DNA of 64,000 nt from Parasedimentitalea denitrificans (GTDB lineage Bacteria; Pseudomonadota; Alphaproteobacteria; Rhodobacterales; Rhodobacteraceae), in assembly GCF_011813015.1 (NCBI RefSeq), contig NZ_QHLQ01000010.1, forward strand, positions 62,001 through 126,000, read 5' to 3'. Made by a program: the position numbers and the translations under genes. Below the pieces are notes generated by a model. The model was not told the origin of the DNA and did not search any database. It saw nothing but the letters and a program-made list of their open reading frames with translations. Every line of letters begins with the position of its first letter. The stretch's first letter is position 1. This document shows positions 17,014 to 26,011 of the stretch, piece by piece.

Positions 17014-18168
17014 TCAGTTGTTCTGCCGTTCCGCCTCAATCGCGCGCCATTTTACGACGTTGCGGTTGTGTTGTTCCAGCGTTTCGGCAAAGGCGTGGCC
17101 GCCGGTGCCGTCGGCAACAAAGAACACGTAGTCGGTTGTGTCAGGGTCCACCGCAGCCTGAAGACTGGCCATGCCGGGGTTGGCGATGGGGGTCGGTGGC
17201 AGGCCTTCGATCACATAGGTGTTCCAAGGCGTGACCTTGCGCAGCTCGCTTTGGCGCAGACCACGGCCCAACACGCCCTCGCCCTTGGTGACACCATAGA
17301 TCACTGTCGGGTCAGTTTGCAGACGCATGCCGCGGTTCAGGCGGTTGGTAAAGACACTGGCGACCTGACGACGTTCTGTCGGGACACCTGTTTCTTTCTC
17401 AATAATCGACGCAAGGATCAGCATTTCCTCGGGCGACGCCAGCGGCAGGCCATCAGTGCGGGCCTCCCATGCGGCGTTAATGCGCAGCTCTTGACGTTCC
17501 TGCATCTCGGCCAGAATATCTGCCCGCTTTGAACCCGGTACGACCTCGTAGCTGTCGGGGGCAAGCATGCCCTCGGGTGGGCGTACGCCCGGATCACCGT
17601 CCAGCAAGTCCAAGCCCTTGAGCGCCTCGACCACCTGCCAGCTGGTCACACCTTCGGCCAGGGCAATGCGGTAGCGGGTATCGTTCTCGCCGCGCTTGTC
17701 CGTGTAGATCGCCGGGATATCATCGCCGCCCATCTGAAAGTCAGCGCGCTTGACAAATTTGTTGGTGGCCGGATCCAGTTCACGCACCTGCGCGGTGATG
17801 CGGGTGACGCCAACACGGTAGACAATTTCCGTGCCGCAAGAGCTGGCGCCAGAGGTGGTCACCTGTTCGACGATTTGCTCCATCGAAGACCCAGCGCTAA
17901 CCAAGAAGCTACCGGCCTTTAGATCGCCGGTTTTCTCGCTGTATTTGGCGCCCAGACGGAACATCGCACCGCTGGTGACCGCGCCCTGAGTTTCCAGGTC
18001 GCGGCTTACCTTTGTCATGTTCGAGCCCCGCTCGACCCGCAGGCAGATCGCTGTCTCCAGCGGCCCCCCGGCGGTATACTGGGATTTACCCCAAAGGATG
18101 ACACCGCCCAGCAGGAACAGGCCCACCACCAGTATCGTCAGCATATTCGACGCAAGGGCCCGCCACAT
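17014..18168 (-). CDS. mltG: Endolytic murein transglycosylase MltG
   Basis: MltG cuts nascent glycan strands at the inner membrane and so ends peptidoglycan chain growth. The 384-residue protein has one N-terminal membrane anchor (about residues 8-27), a LysM-like middle region and the YceG catalytic domain. The family motif is visible: LILASIIEKETGVPTERRQVASVF with the catalytic Glu, then RGMRLQTDPTVIYG and TPWNTYVIEGLPPTPIANPG. The ATG at 18168 overlaps the fabF stop (ATGA), so it is co-translated with fabF. Confidence 0.95.
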   Translation of the reverse strand: MWRALASNMLTILVVGLFLLGGVILWGKSQYTAGGPLETAICLRVERGSNMTKVSRDLETQGAVTSGAMFRLGAKYSEKTGDLKAGSFLVSAGSSMEQIVEQVTTSGASSCGTEIVYRVGVTRITAQVRELDPATNKFVKRADFQMGGDDIPAIYTDKRGENDTRYRIALAEGVTSWQVVEALKGLDLLDGDPGVRPPEGMLAPDSYEVVPGSKRADILAEMQERQELRINAAWEARTDGLPLASPEEMLILASIIEKETGVPTERRQVASVFTNRLNRGMRLQTDPTVIYGVTKGEGVLGRGLRQSELRKVTPWNTYVIEGLPPTPIANPGMASLQAAVDPDTTDYVFFVADGTGGHAFAETLEQHNRNVVKWRAIEAERQNN

Positions 18169-19433
18169 CAGTCGGCCTTTCCGAAGATCACAGAGGCGTT
18201 GGTGCCACCAAAGCCAAACGAGTTGGACAGCGCCACGTTGATCTCGCGCTCACGTTTGGCGTTCGGGGCCAGATCCACAACCGACTCAACCGCTGGATTG
18301 TCGAGGTTGATGGTTGGTGGAGCCACCTGATCGCGGATCGCCAAGATCGAGAAGATCGCCTCGATTGCGCCAGCAGCACCCAACAGGTGACCGGTGGAGG
18401 ATTTGGTCGACGACATGGTCACAGACGCAGCATCATCGCCCAGCATCCGCTCAACAGCGCCCAGTTCGATGGTATCGGCCATGGTCGATGTACCGTGCGC
18501 GTTGATATAGTCGATATCCGCAGGCTTTAGACCAGCGTTGTGCAATGCAGCGCGCATGGAACGTTCACCGCCTTCGCCAGTCTCAGACGGAGCGGTGATG
18601 TGATAAGCGTCGCCGGACATACCATAGCCCAGCACCTCGGCATAGATCTTGGCACCACGTGCCTTGGCGTGTTCATATTCTTCCAGAACCACAACGCCGG
18701 CGCCCTCGCCCATGACAAAACCGTCGCGGTCGTTGTCGTATGGACGGCTGGCCTTGGTTGGATCATCGGCCATTTTGGTCGACAGCGCCTTACAGGCGTT
18801 GAAACCAGCGATACCCACTTCGCAGATTGCGGCTTCGGCACCACCGGCGATCATCACATCTGCATCGCCGTGTTTAATCAAGCGGCTGGCGTCACCAATC
18901 GCGTGTGCACCCGTGGAACAGGCAGTCACAACCGAGTGGTTCGGGCCCTTAAAGCCGTGCTGGATCGACACCTGACCCGAGATCAGGTTGATCAGCGCGC
19001 CAGGAATAAAGAACGGCGATACCCGACGGGGGCCGCGTTCTTTGATCATCACAGCAGTATCGGCAATCGAGCCAAGCCCACCAATGCCGGATCCGATCAT
19101 CACGCCAGTGCGGTACTGATCTTCTTCGGTTTCGGCCTTCCAACCGGCATCGCTGACGGCCATAGCGGCGGCGGCAATCCCATAAAGGATAAAGTCATCG
19201 ACCTTGCGCTGTTCTTTCTTTGGCAGCCATTCGTCGGGATTGAACGTGCCTTCCGACCCGTCACCATGCGGTACTTCGCAGGCATAGGTCGTGGTGACAC
19301 CGCTTTCGACTGCATCAAACCGGGTGATCGGCCCTGCGCCGGACTGTCCGTCCAGCAACCGCGACCATGTTTCCTCGACACCGCTAGCCAGTGGAGTGAC
19401 CAATCCTAGTCCGGTAACAACAACTCGACGCAT
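18168..19433 (-). CDS. fabF: 3-oxoacyl-ACP synthase II FabF
   Basis: FabF condenses malonyl-ACP with acyl-ACP in fatty acid elongation. The 421-residue protein has the Cys-His-His triad: Cys in VTACSTGAHAIG, His in NAHGTSTMADT and His in KSSTGHLLGAAG. The C-terminal FGFGGTNASVIFG is complete. The start at 19433 has a strong AGGAG and gives the standard MRRVVVTGLGLVTPLA; the longer reading to 19511 is rejected. It is coupled with mltG downstream and follows acpP and fabG on the same strand, with a HisA-like gene between. Confidence 0.96.
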   Translation of the reverse strand: MRRVVVTGLGLVTPLASGVEETWSRLLDGQSGAGPITRFDAVESGVTTTYACEVPHGDGSEGTFNPDEWLPKKEQRKVDDFILYGIAAAAMAVSDAGWKAETEEDQYRTGVMIGSGIGGLGSIADTAVMIKERGPRRVSPFFIPGALINLISGQVSIQHGFKGPNHSVVTACSTGAHAIGDASRLIKHGDADVMIAGGAEAAICEVGIAGFNACKALSTKMADDPTKASRPYDNDRDGFVMGEGAGVVVLEEYEHAKARGAKIYAEVLGYGMSGDAYHITAPSETGEGGERSMRAALHNAGLKPADIDYINAHGTSTMADTIELGAVERMLGDDAASVTMSSTKSSTGHLLGAAGAIEAIFSILAIRDQVAPPTINLDNPAVESVVDLAPNAKREREINVALSNSFGFGGTNASVIFGKAD

Positions 19434-19612
19434 TCCTTGCTCTCCTTTGCCTCGGCAATTCGTTCTCAAATAGCTTGGAATGCCCCGAAAGTGCAAGTGG
19501 GCCAAGTGCATGCCGTTTTCACGGGAAAGTGACGGCTGCAGTAAGCATTAATTAACCACCCCACATCAATCTAAAGTTGTACTAGTGTTAAATTGGTAAC
19601 GAGTACTAGGTT

Positions 19613-19689
19613 CCTGACCCCAAAGTGTCTTTTGGAGTCAGGTTTGATGCAGGCCAGATCGTGAGCCACGCCTTCTAGCCTGCATCAAA
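19613..19689. terminator. Two successive stem-loops between the HisA-like gene and fabF
   Basis: The 301-base gap between the HisA-like gene and fabF contains an imperfect hairpin at 19613-19642 (CCTGAC...GTCAGG). Directly next to it is a 12-bp inverted repeat TTTGATGCAGGC / GCCTGCATCAAA at 19643-19689 with a 23-nt loop. They could end the upstream transcript or form a small structured RNA. Confidence 0.5.
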
Positions 19690-19734
19690 ATATTGTGTAG
19701 CATACCAACAAGAAATGCTCGCACGCATCAATTA

Positions 19735-20478
19735 TCACAGAATTTCAGCAACCGGCTCTGGTTCGGGCATGGCGGTCTTTAGAGCGTCCTCTACCGTCAG
19801 TGTTTTGCGAAAAATCGCCCGCCCGACTAAGGCGCCGGAAATCGTACCGATATATTTGAGGCGCGAGATGTCATCACTGGTGCGCACAACACCGCTGGCA
19901 ATAACCGGGGCACGCGCATCTACGGCCAAGCCGGCAATAAGCCCAAGCTGCGCCTCGACGTTGGACATATCGCTGTCAATGTCTGTGATAATAATACCGG
20001 CAAAGGGCGCGTTGCCGAACGCAGAAATAAACGCCTCGGGGGTGAACGCGCCTGACTGACGCCAGCCGTCTGTCATCACCTGCCCCTGCCAAACATCCAC
20101 CGCCAGCACGATCTGATCCGGATGTTGGCGCGCCAGTTCTTCGACCAGTTGAGGGTCACGCGCTGCCAGAGTGCCGACAACGATGCGTCCGGCCCCCTTT
20201 TCAAGCCAATGTTCGATATGTTCACGGCTGCGCATTCCGCCGCCAAGCTGCACAGGAATACCTACAGTGCGGATGATCTCCTCGATCAGGTCCGCATTGT
20301 CGCCGTTGCCTTCGATTGCATTGAAATCTGTCAGATGCATCCACTCGGCACCAGAGGCTGCAAATCCGTGGGCGGTTTCAACCGGGTCCACATGCCAGAG
20401 CATAGGCTCATCCAGTCGTCCCTTGTCCAGGGTCACGCAATGCCCGTCTTGCAGCTCCATTGTCGGGTAGATCATCAT
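19735..20478 (-). CDS. HisA/HisF-related TIM-barrel protein, not a canonical HisA
   Basis: The 247-residue protein is a HisA-family barrel with the C-terminal phosphate-binding loops VQLGGGMRSREHIEHWLEKGA and PVIASGVVRTSDDI. In true HisA the first strand reads IPAIDLxDG with a catalytic Asp; here it reads YPTMELQDG, so that Asp is Glu. The second catalytic Asp (LAVDVWQGQV) is kept. This suggests a paralogue, acting either as a weak ProFAR isomerase or on another sugar phosphate substrate. It lies among fatty acid genes, away from any his genes in the window. The ATG at 20478 follows GGAGG. Confidence 0.8.
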   Translation of the reverse strand: MMIYPTMELQDGHCVTLDKGRLDEPMLWHVDPVETAHGFAASGAEWMHLTDFNAIEGNGDNADLIEEIIRTVGIPVQLGGGMRSREHIEHWLEKGAGRIVVGTLAARDPQLVEELARQHPDQIVLAVDVWQGQVMTDGWRQSGAFTPEAFISAFGNAPFAGIIITDIDSDMSNVEAQLGLIAGLAVDARAPVIASGVVRTSDDISRLKYIGTISGALVGRAIFRKTLTVEDALKTAMPEPEPVAEIL

Positions 20479-20575
20479 AGCAAACAGCCTCCAGTCAGTA
20501 ACAACAAGGGCATGATAGCACATTCTGCCCTTCCAATTAAGACTGGGCTATTTTCCGCCAAGCGCGCCAAACAAA

Positions 20576-20607
20576 AACGGCGCCTTCCAATTGGAAAGCG
20601 CCGTTTA
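20576..20607 (-). terminator. Rho-independent terminator of acpP
   Basis: Long hairpin AAACGGCGC...GCGCCGTTT centred on AATT with one mismatch, followed by T-rich sequence on the minus strand. It lies 29 bases past the acpP stop. Confidence 0.8.
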
Positions 20608-20635
20608 GGCAATCGCAAAGTGCGATTGGGAAACT

Positions 20636-20869
20636 TTAGGAAGCTTCGGAGATGAACTTCACCGCGTCGCCAAAGGACTGGATAGTCTCTGCAGCGTCGT
20701 CAGGGATTTCAATGCCGAACTCTTCTTCGAAGGCCATAACCAGCTCAACTGTGTCCAGGCTGTCTGCGCCCAGATCGTCGATGAACGAAGCGTTCTCGGT
20801 TACTTTGTCTTCTTCAACACCCAGGTGCTCTACAACGATCTTTTTTACGCGGTCTGCGACGTCGCTCAT
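20636..20869 (-). CDS. acpP: Acyl carrier protein
   Basis: ACP carries growing acyl chains on a phosphopantetheine arm. The 77-residue, strongly acidic protein has the attachment motif [18 protein letters not shown], in which the Ser is modified. Length and sequence are typical of alphaproteobacterial AcpP. A GAGG precedes the ATG at 20869. Its own terminator follows, and 391 bases without a gene separate it from fabG. Confidence 0.97.
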   Translation of the reverse strand: MSDVADRVKKIVVEHLGVEEDKVTENASFIDDLGADSLDTVELVMAFEEEFGIEIPDDAAETIQSFGDAVKFISEAS

Positions 20870-21260
20870 GTTAATTCCTCGATTATTCAGGACCAGTTGG
20901 CCCGGTTCTGCCCTTGCCCGCTGGGGATGGCGTTAATGTGCCCAATCCGGGCGGTTCAATCCCCAAAGTGCGGGGGGCTTGTCCGGGACTTCCCAAAGGG
21001 AACCCGCCGGAACAGAGATGCGCCGCCTATATCACAGACAGACGCGGAGGCAAACGGTTTCGCTAAGTCACCGCCAACTACAAACAACAGGAATAAAAAG
21101 GCCTATTGGCGCAGAATATCGTTGTCAGTATGGGCCACACAAGCGCCAACTATCGTGGGTACAACCCGGATCGGAGGAAAATATCCGGAACCCGCCAAAA
21201 GCAACTTGAGCGTGTTCCGGGATTCGTCATCAAGTGAGAAACCGCGTGATTCTCTGCCTG
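20870..21260. other. Gene-free stretch upstream of acpP
   Basis: These 391 bases lie between the fabG stop and the acpP start, both minus strand. They should contain the acpP promoter. No open frame looks coding and I see no strong stem-loop. No promoter boxes are assigned. Confidence 0.6.
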
Positions 21261-21998
21261 TTATAGCATCGCCATGCCGCCGTTGACGTGCAGCGTGGTG
21301 CCAGTGACATAAGCTGACTCGGCGCTGGCAAGATACAGCACAGCAGCGGCGATTTCTTTCGACTCCCCCATGCGGCCCGCTGGGATCTGTGTCAGGATCG
21401 CGTCTTTCTGCGTCTCGTTCAGCTTGTCTGTCATTGCAGTGGCAATAAAGCCGGGCGCAACAGCGTTGACGGTGATGCCACGGTTAGCAACCTCATAGGC
21501 CAGTGATTTGGACATGCCGACCATACCAGCCTTGGACGCAGCATAGTTGCCCTGCCCCGGATTGCCGGTAGCGCCGACGATGGACGAGATGTTGATGATG
21601 CGGCCCCAACGTGCCTTCATCATACCGCGCAGCACGCCACGGCACAGGCGCATGGTCGAGGTCAGGTTCACGTTGATCACGCTATCCCATTCGTCATCTT
21701 TCATCCGCATGAACAGGTTGTCGCGGGTGATGCCGGCGTTGTTGACCAGAATGTCAACGGAACCCATGGCAGCGATGGCGGCCTTTGGCAGGGCCTCAAC
21801 CGAATCCTTGTCAGACAGGTTGCAGGTCAGCACATGGGCGCGCTCGCCCAGTTCAGCAGCCAGAGCGTCCAGCGGCTCCTGACGGGTGCCGGACAGCACC
21901 ACTGTTGCGCCAGCAGCGTGCAATGCACGTGCGATATCGCCGCCGATGCCACCAGATGCGCCGGTTACGAGAGCGTTTTTACCAGTCAAATCAAACAT
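21261..21998 (-). CDS. fabG: 3-oxoacyl-ACP reductase FabG
   Basis: FabG is the NADPH-dependent ketoreductase of fatty acid synthesis. The 245-residue short-chain dehydrogenase has the cofactor motif TGASGGIG, NNAGITRDN, the catalytic Ser in INISSIVG and the Tyr/Lys pair in YAASKAGMVGMSKSLA. The C-terminal YVTGTTLHVNGGMAML is standard. AAGGA precedes the ATG. It follows fabD by 65 bases and is probably in the same operon. Confidence 0.96.
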   Translation of the reverse strand: MFDLTGKNALVTGASGGIGGDIARALHAAGATVVLSGTRQEPLDALAAELGERAHVLTCNLSDKDSVEALPKAAIAAMGSVDILVNNAGITRDNLFMRMKDDEWDSVINVNLTSTMRLCRGVLRGMMKARWGRIINISSIVGATGNPGQGNYAASKAGMVGMSKSLAYEVANRGITVNAVAPGFIATAMTDKLNETQKDAILTQIPAGRMGESKEIAAAVLYLASAESAYVTGTTLHVNGGMAML

Positions 21999-22063
21999 AT
22001 CGTGTCCTTTTTATTTCCGACACCCGTTGCATTTTCGAGCGCCGGAATTTGAATTTCTAAAAC

Positions 22064-22999
22064 TTATGCTTCTGCGGCTGCCTTGGCATCGTCCGGAGTG
22101 CCAACTTGGCGGCTGGTCAGGCTGCGGTCGATCTTGCGGATCATACCGGACAGTGCTTTGCCCGCACCAATTTCCCAGAACTCGGTCACGCCTTTGGCAG
22201 CCATGACCTGAACGCTTTCACGCCAGCGCACGGAACCGGTGACCTGTTCGACCAGCAGTGCACGAATTTCGGCAGGGTCGGTCACAACGTCAGCACGGAC
22301 GTTTGCGATCAGCGGCACGGTTGGGGACTTGATCTCAACAGCGGCCAGAGCCTCTGCCATCACATCCGCAGCGGGCTGCATCAAGGCACAGTGGAACGGT
22401 GCACTTACGGGCAGCATCACAGCACGGCGCGCGCCCCGCGTCTTGGCAATCTCGGCAGCGCGTTCAACAGCCGCCTTGTGACCGGACACCACAACCTGAG
22501 TTGGGTCGTTATCATTGGCCGCCTGCACGACCTCGCCTTCGGCGGCAGCTTCAGCGGCAACCTCTTTGACGGCTTCAAAGTCCAGCCCCAACAGAGCAGC
22601 CATGGCACCAACACCTACAGGCACGGCGCTTTGCATAGCCTGTCCACGGGTGCGCAACAGTCGGGCAGTATCGGCGACAGAAACAGCCCCTGAAGCGGCC
22701 AAGGCCGAGTATTCACCCAGCGAGTGACCCGCAACAAAAGACGCCTTGTCGATGCCAATGCCCTCAGCTTCCAGCGCGCGCAGAGCAGCGATGGATGTCG
22801 CCATCAGTGCAGGCTGGGCGTTTTCGGTCAGGGTCAGGGTTTCGATGTCCCCCTCCCAGATCAGGTTGCTCAGGCTTTCGCCCAGTGCAGCGTCGACCTC
22901 GTCAAACACAGCCTTGGCTGCGGGGTAGGCCTCTGCCAGTGCCTTGCCCATTCCAATTGTCTGTGCGCCCTGTCCGGGGAAAACGAATGCGGTTGTCAT
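22064..22999 (-). CDS. fabD: Malonyl-CoA:ACP transacylase FabD
   Basis: FabD loads malonyl groups onto ACP. The 311-residue protein begins MTTAFVFPGQGAQTIGMG and has the nucleophile Ser in AGHSLGEYSALAASG and the catalytic His in SAPFHCALMQPA. The start at 22999 has GAGG at normal spacing; the ORF could extend four codons further without a ribosome binding site. First gene of the fabD-fabG pair. Confidence 0.96.
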   Translation of the reverse strand: MTTAFVFPGQGAQTIGMGKALAEAYPAAKAVFDEVDAALGESLSNLIWEGDIETLTLTENAQPALMATSIAALRALEAEGIGIDKASFVAGHSLGEYSALAASGAVSVADTARLLRTRGQAMQSAVPVGVGAMAALLGLDFEAVKEVAAEAAAEGEVVQAANDNDPTQVVVSGHKAAVERAAEIAKTRGARRAVMLPVSAPFHCALMQPAADVMAEALAAVEIKSPTVPLIANVRADVVTDPAEIRALLVEQVTGSVRWRESVQVMAAKGVTEFWEIGAGKALSGMIRKIDRSLTSRQVGTPDDAKAAAEA

Positions 23000-23182
23000 C
23001 CAACACCTCATCTAGTCTGAATACTATGCGATTTTGGCCGGTTTAGCGGTCTGAGGCGCTTCACACAAGAGAGCTGCACCTTTGCGCACCAATCCTGTGC
23101 GCAACGAGAGATCCATCTTCGTTGCAACTAGGCCGATGATAGTTAGGTTGACATCAACAGACAGCCCAAAAGGAACAGACCT

Positions 23183-24424
23183 GTGTCCAGATACAATACT
23201 CCCGCCAGTTATGGCAGCGTGGCCAAAGGTTTTCACTGGTTTATGGCCCTGTTGATCCTGACGGCCATTCCACTGGGACTGGTCGCCAACAATCTGGCGT
23301 ATCAGATCCGAAGCCCTGAGTTTGATGGGTCTCTGGAGGTCATTTCCCGGGTTTATATACTGTTTTCAATACATAAAACCATTGGAGTAGCAGTCTTCTT
23401 TACCGCACTTCTGCGCATTATGTGGGCCATTAGCCACCCCAAACCGGGACTGCTGCATCCGGATCGCAAGCTTGAATCCTGGGCCGCAGAGACTGTGCAC
23501 TGGTTGCTGTATGGGTCATTGGTGCTGGTGCCGCTGTTCGGTTGGATTGAACACGCCGCGACCACTGGTTTTGCGCCTATCTGGTGGCCGTTTGGGCAGG
23601 ATCTGCCATTTGTTCCCAAGTCTGAGAGCGTGGCGCATGTTCTTGCGTCGCTGCACATTCTATTTGTTCGGGTGCTGATTGTATCGCTGTTGTTGCATAT
23701 TGCTGGCGCCGTAAAGCACCATGTAATTGACCGCGATGCCACCCTGCGCCGGATGTTACCGGGTAAGTTGGACCTGCCGCAACCGGCAGAACACAAAGGC
23801 GGCTTGATCCCTTTGTTCACTGCACTGGGAGTTTGGTTTTTGGTGCTGGGTATTGGCGTCATGGCCGGCTTTTTCACATCACCCAATCAACCGGTCGCGC
23901 AGGCTGTTTCGGCACAACCTGCCCCCTTACAACAGGTGGCGTCTGGCTGGGAGGTTCAGAATGGAACCTTGGGCATTAGCATCACCCAAATGGGCAGTCA
24001 GGTCTCTGGTAGCTTTACCGAATGGACGGCAGCGATCAATTTTGACGCTGCCGCCCCAACAGGACACGTTGGAGACGTAGAAGTGACCATAGCGATCGCG
24101 TCTTTTGATCTTGGCACCGTATTCGCACAGGCGATGGGCCCTGATTTCTTCGACAACGCAACCTACCCTACTGCAGTGTTCAAAGCACAACTGGAGAAGC
24201 TGGACGCAGGTTATCAGGCGGTCGGAACCCTGACGGTCCGCGACAAGGAGGTGCCTATCACCCTGCCCTTTACCCTCGACCTTCAGAACGATCAGGCTGT
24301 GATGGCAGGAACCGTTACACTGGATCGGTTGAGCTTTGATATTGGGCAAAACATGCCAGATGAGTCCTCATTGGGCTTTGCCGTTGACGTTCAGATTGAT
24401 TTGACAGCTGACCGCGTGAATTGA
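23183..24424 (+). CDS. Cytochrome b561 fused to a YceI domain
   Basis: This 413-residue fusion has an N-terminal cytochrome b561-type domain with four membrane helices and heme-ligand His candidates (KGFHWF, SIHKTIG, SLHILF, LLLHIAGAVKHH). A further membrane helix follows (about residues 208-228). Then comes a periplasmic YceI-like beta-barrel from about residue 250 to the end. YceI domains bind isoprenoid lipids, so the protein may couple quinone-type electron transfer to lipid binding. The start is GTG with AAGGA upstream. Two stand-alone YceI genes lie downstream on the other strand. Confidence 0.9.
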   Translation: MSRYNTPASYGSVAKGFHWFMALLILTAIPLGLVANNLAYQIRSPEFDGSLEVISRVYILFSIHKTIGVAVFFTALLRIMWAISHPKPGLLHPDRKLESWAAETVHWLLYGSLVLVPLFGWIEHAATTGFAPIWWPFGQDLPFVPKSESVAHVLASLHILFVRVLIVSLLLHIAGAVKHHVIDRDATLRRMLPGKLDLPQPAEHKGGLIPLFTALGVWFLVLGIGVMAGFFTSPNQPVAQAVSAQPAPLQQVASGWEVQNGTLGISITQMGSQVSGSFTEWTAAINFDAAAPTGHVGDVEVTIAIASFDLGTVFAQAMGPDFFDNATYPTAVFKAQLEKLDAGYQAVGTLTVRDKEVPITLPFTLDLQNDQAVMAGTVTLDRLSFDIGQNMPDESSLGFAVDVQIDLTADRVN

Positions 24425-24481
24425 TGGAGGATGTCTTGGACCACGGGACATCCACAACATGATCGCAATGGGAATAGATCG

Positions 24482-24513
24482 AAAGCCGCCGACCCATAAA
24501 GGTTGGCGGCTTT
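24482..24513. terminator. Bidirectional terminator between the b561 fusion and the YceI gene
   Basis: Thirteen-base arms AAAGCCGCCGACC / GGTTGGCGGCTTT with one G-T pair and a 6-nt loop lie between two converging genes and can serve both. Confidence 0.8.
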
Positions 24514-24536
24514 GGACATTCTAGGTCTCAGTTGTT

Positions 24537-25109
24537 TTAGTCCGCCTTCATCGCCTCGACGGAGATTTGGATCGTGACCTCGTCCCCAACAAAGGGGGCA
24601 AATTTTCCCAATTCAAACTGGGACCGCAGAATCGAGGCGCTGGCATCAAACCCAGCCCAAGGTTTACCGGCCATGGGATGATCACCTGCCTGATTTAAAA
24701 CGGTATCCAAAACCACTGGTCTGGTGACCCCGTTCAGGGTCAGATCCCCGGTAATCAGGGCGGTTTTTTCTCCGGTTACTTCAATGGAAGTGGACTGGAA
24801 GCTGATCATCTCACTGTCATCGGCGTCAAAGAAGTCCTTGGACATGAAATGATCAAAGCGTTTTTGCCAGCCGGTCAACATAGACGTCGCAGGCATCGAC
24901 ACCGAAACGCTAGAGGCCGCTGGGTTTTCCTGATCAAACATGATCTCGCCTTCAAACCCCGCGAACATCCCATGCGTGGTTGAATAACCCAAATGATCAT
25001 AACTGAAAACGACTTGGCTGTGCCCTGCGTCCAGCATGTATTTTTCGGGGGCAGCCATGGAAGTGGAAGCTGCAACGGCCATAAAGCTGGCACACAAAAA
25101 GGTTTTCAT
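24537..25109 (-). CDS. Secreted YceI-family protein 1
   Basis: A 190-residue exported lipocalin-like protein. A signal peptide (about residues 1-20) ends in SMAA. The YceI barrel begins EKYMLDAGHSQVVFSYDHLGYSTTHGMF and has the family core LTLNGVTRPVVLD. YceI proteins bind polyprenyl chains in the periplasm. It is closely related to the next YceI gene (25279), indicating tandem duplication. The start at 25109 is chosen because it gives the proper signal peptide. Confidence 0.92.
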   Translation of the reverse strand: MKTFLCASFMAVAASTSMAAPEKYMLDAGHSQVVFSYDHLGYSTTHGMFAGFEGEIMFDQENPAASSVSVSMPATSMLTGWQKRFDHFMSKDFFDADDSEMISFQSTSIEVTGEKTALITGDLTLNGVTRPVVLDTVLNQAGDHPMAGKPWAGFDASASILRSQFELGKFAPFVGDEVTIQISVEAMKAD

Positions 25110-25211
25110 CGCGAAAGGCTCCTGGTCAATAATCACATCTCACTAGAAATTGCGCTCATTTGCCCAAAGGAAAGCCAACTACGTTCACACAATCGGTTCC
25201 TGATAAACAAA

Positions 25212-25236
25212 CCCCCGCCCAGATACTGGACGGGGG
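25212..25236 (-). terminator. Rho-independent terminator of YceI gene 2
   Basis: Stem CCCCCG...CGGGGG with an inner CCAG/CTGG pairing and one mismatch, followed by a T-rich tail on the minus strand. Confidence 0.75.
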
Positions 25237-25278
25237 CTGGATGATTCTAGAAAGGCTCGTGAGCCCTCGAAAGCAGGC

Positions 25279-25854
25279 TTAGTCAGCCTTCATAGCCTCT
25301 ATAGAGATTTTGATTTCAACTTCGTCGCTGACGTAAGGAGCGAATTTACCCAGGTTGAAGTCTGAGCGCAGAACGGTCGCTGTGGCGTCAAACCCAGCCC
25401 AAGGCTTGCCTTTCATCGGGTGATCGGCTGCCTGGTTCATAACAGCGTCCAGCACAACAGGCTTGGTCGTGCCATTGATGGTCAAGTCGCCGGTGATCTG
25501 AGCCGAGGTGTCGCCGGTGACTTCGATACCAGTAGAGGTAAAGCTGATCATGTCTTCGTCAGTCGCGCCAAAGAAGTCCTTGGACATGAAGTGACCAAAA
25601 CGATCTTCCCAGCCTGTAAACATTGACTTGGTTGGCATCGAGACGGTGACACTAGAGGCCGCCGGGTTTCCCTGATCAAACATTACGTCGCCCTCAAACC
25701 CTGAGAACAGACCCCAAGTGGTTGAGAAACCAAGGTGGTTATAGCTGAACAGAATCTGGCTATGGCTGGCGTCGAGAATGTACTTCTCAGGAGTTGCGAA
25801 GGCAGAGGTAGCAGCGACAGTCGCCAGAGCGGCGGCAAGCAGGGTCTTTTTCAT
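25279..25854 (-). CDS. Secreted YceI-family protein 2
   Basis: This 191-residue protein is the paralogue of the preceding gene. It has a signal peptide MKKTLLAAALATVAATSAFA, then EKYILDASHSQILFSYNHLGFSTTWGLF and LTINGTTKPVVLD. It keeps nearly the same length and order of motifs as protein 1, including FGHFMSKDFFGA. The start at 25854 follows a GGAG; the longer reading to 25989 is rejected. It has its own terminator, so the two copies are probably separate transcripts. Confidence 0.93.
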   Translation of the reverse strand: MKKTLLAAALATVAATSAFATPEKYILDASHSQILFSYNHLGFSTTWGLFSGFEGDVMFDQGNPAASSVTVSMPTKSMFTGWEDRFGHFMSKDFFGATDEDMISFTSTGIEVTGDTSAQITGDLTINGTTKPVVLDAVMNQAADHPMKGKPWAGFDATATVLRSDFNLGKFAPYVSDEVEIKISIEAMKAD

Positions 25855-25961
25855 TTGGAAAGGCTCCGATTGAACAATTGATATGGCACTAGAAATGACA
25901 ACTGACGCTTGAATTGGGAAGTCAGCAAAAACCAACATAACCTGTGAACCTGCGAACGCAA

Positions 25962-25986
25962 AACCCGGCTTTTGCCAAGCCGGGTT
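25962..25986 (-). terminator. Rho-independent terminator after the membrane protein gene
   Basis: Perfect 10-bp stem AACCCGGCTT / AAGCCGGGTT with a 5-nt loop and a T run on the minus strand, 26 bases past the stop at 26012. Confidence 0.85.
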
Positions 25987-26011
25987 CATTATCGCGCAGA
26001 TGTGATTTGGT

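Noticed and set aside
18540-19409. 289-codon plus-strand frame opposite fabF
   Set aside because: Antisense shadow of the FabF core with its catalytic motifs.
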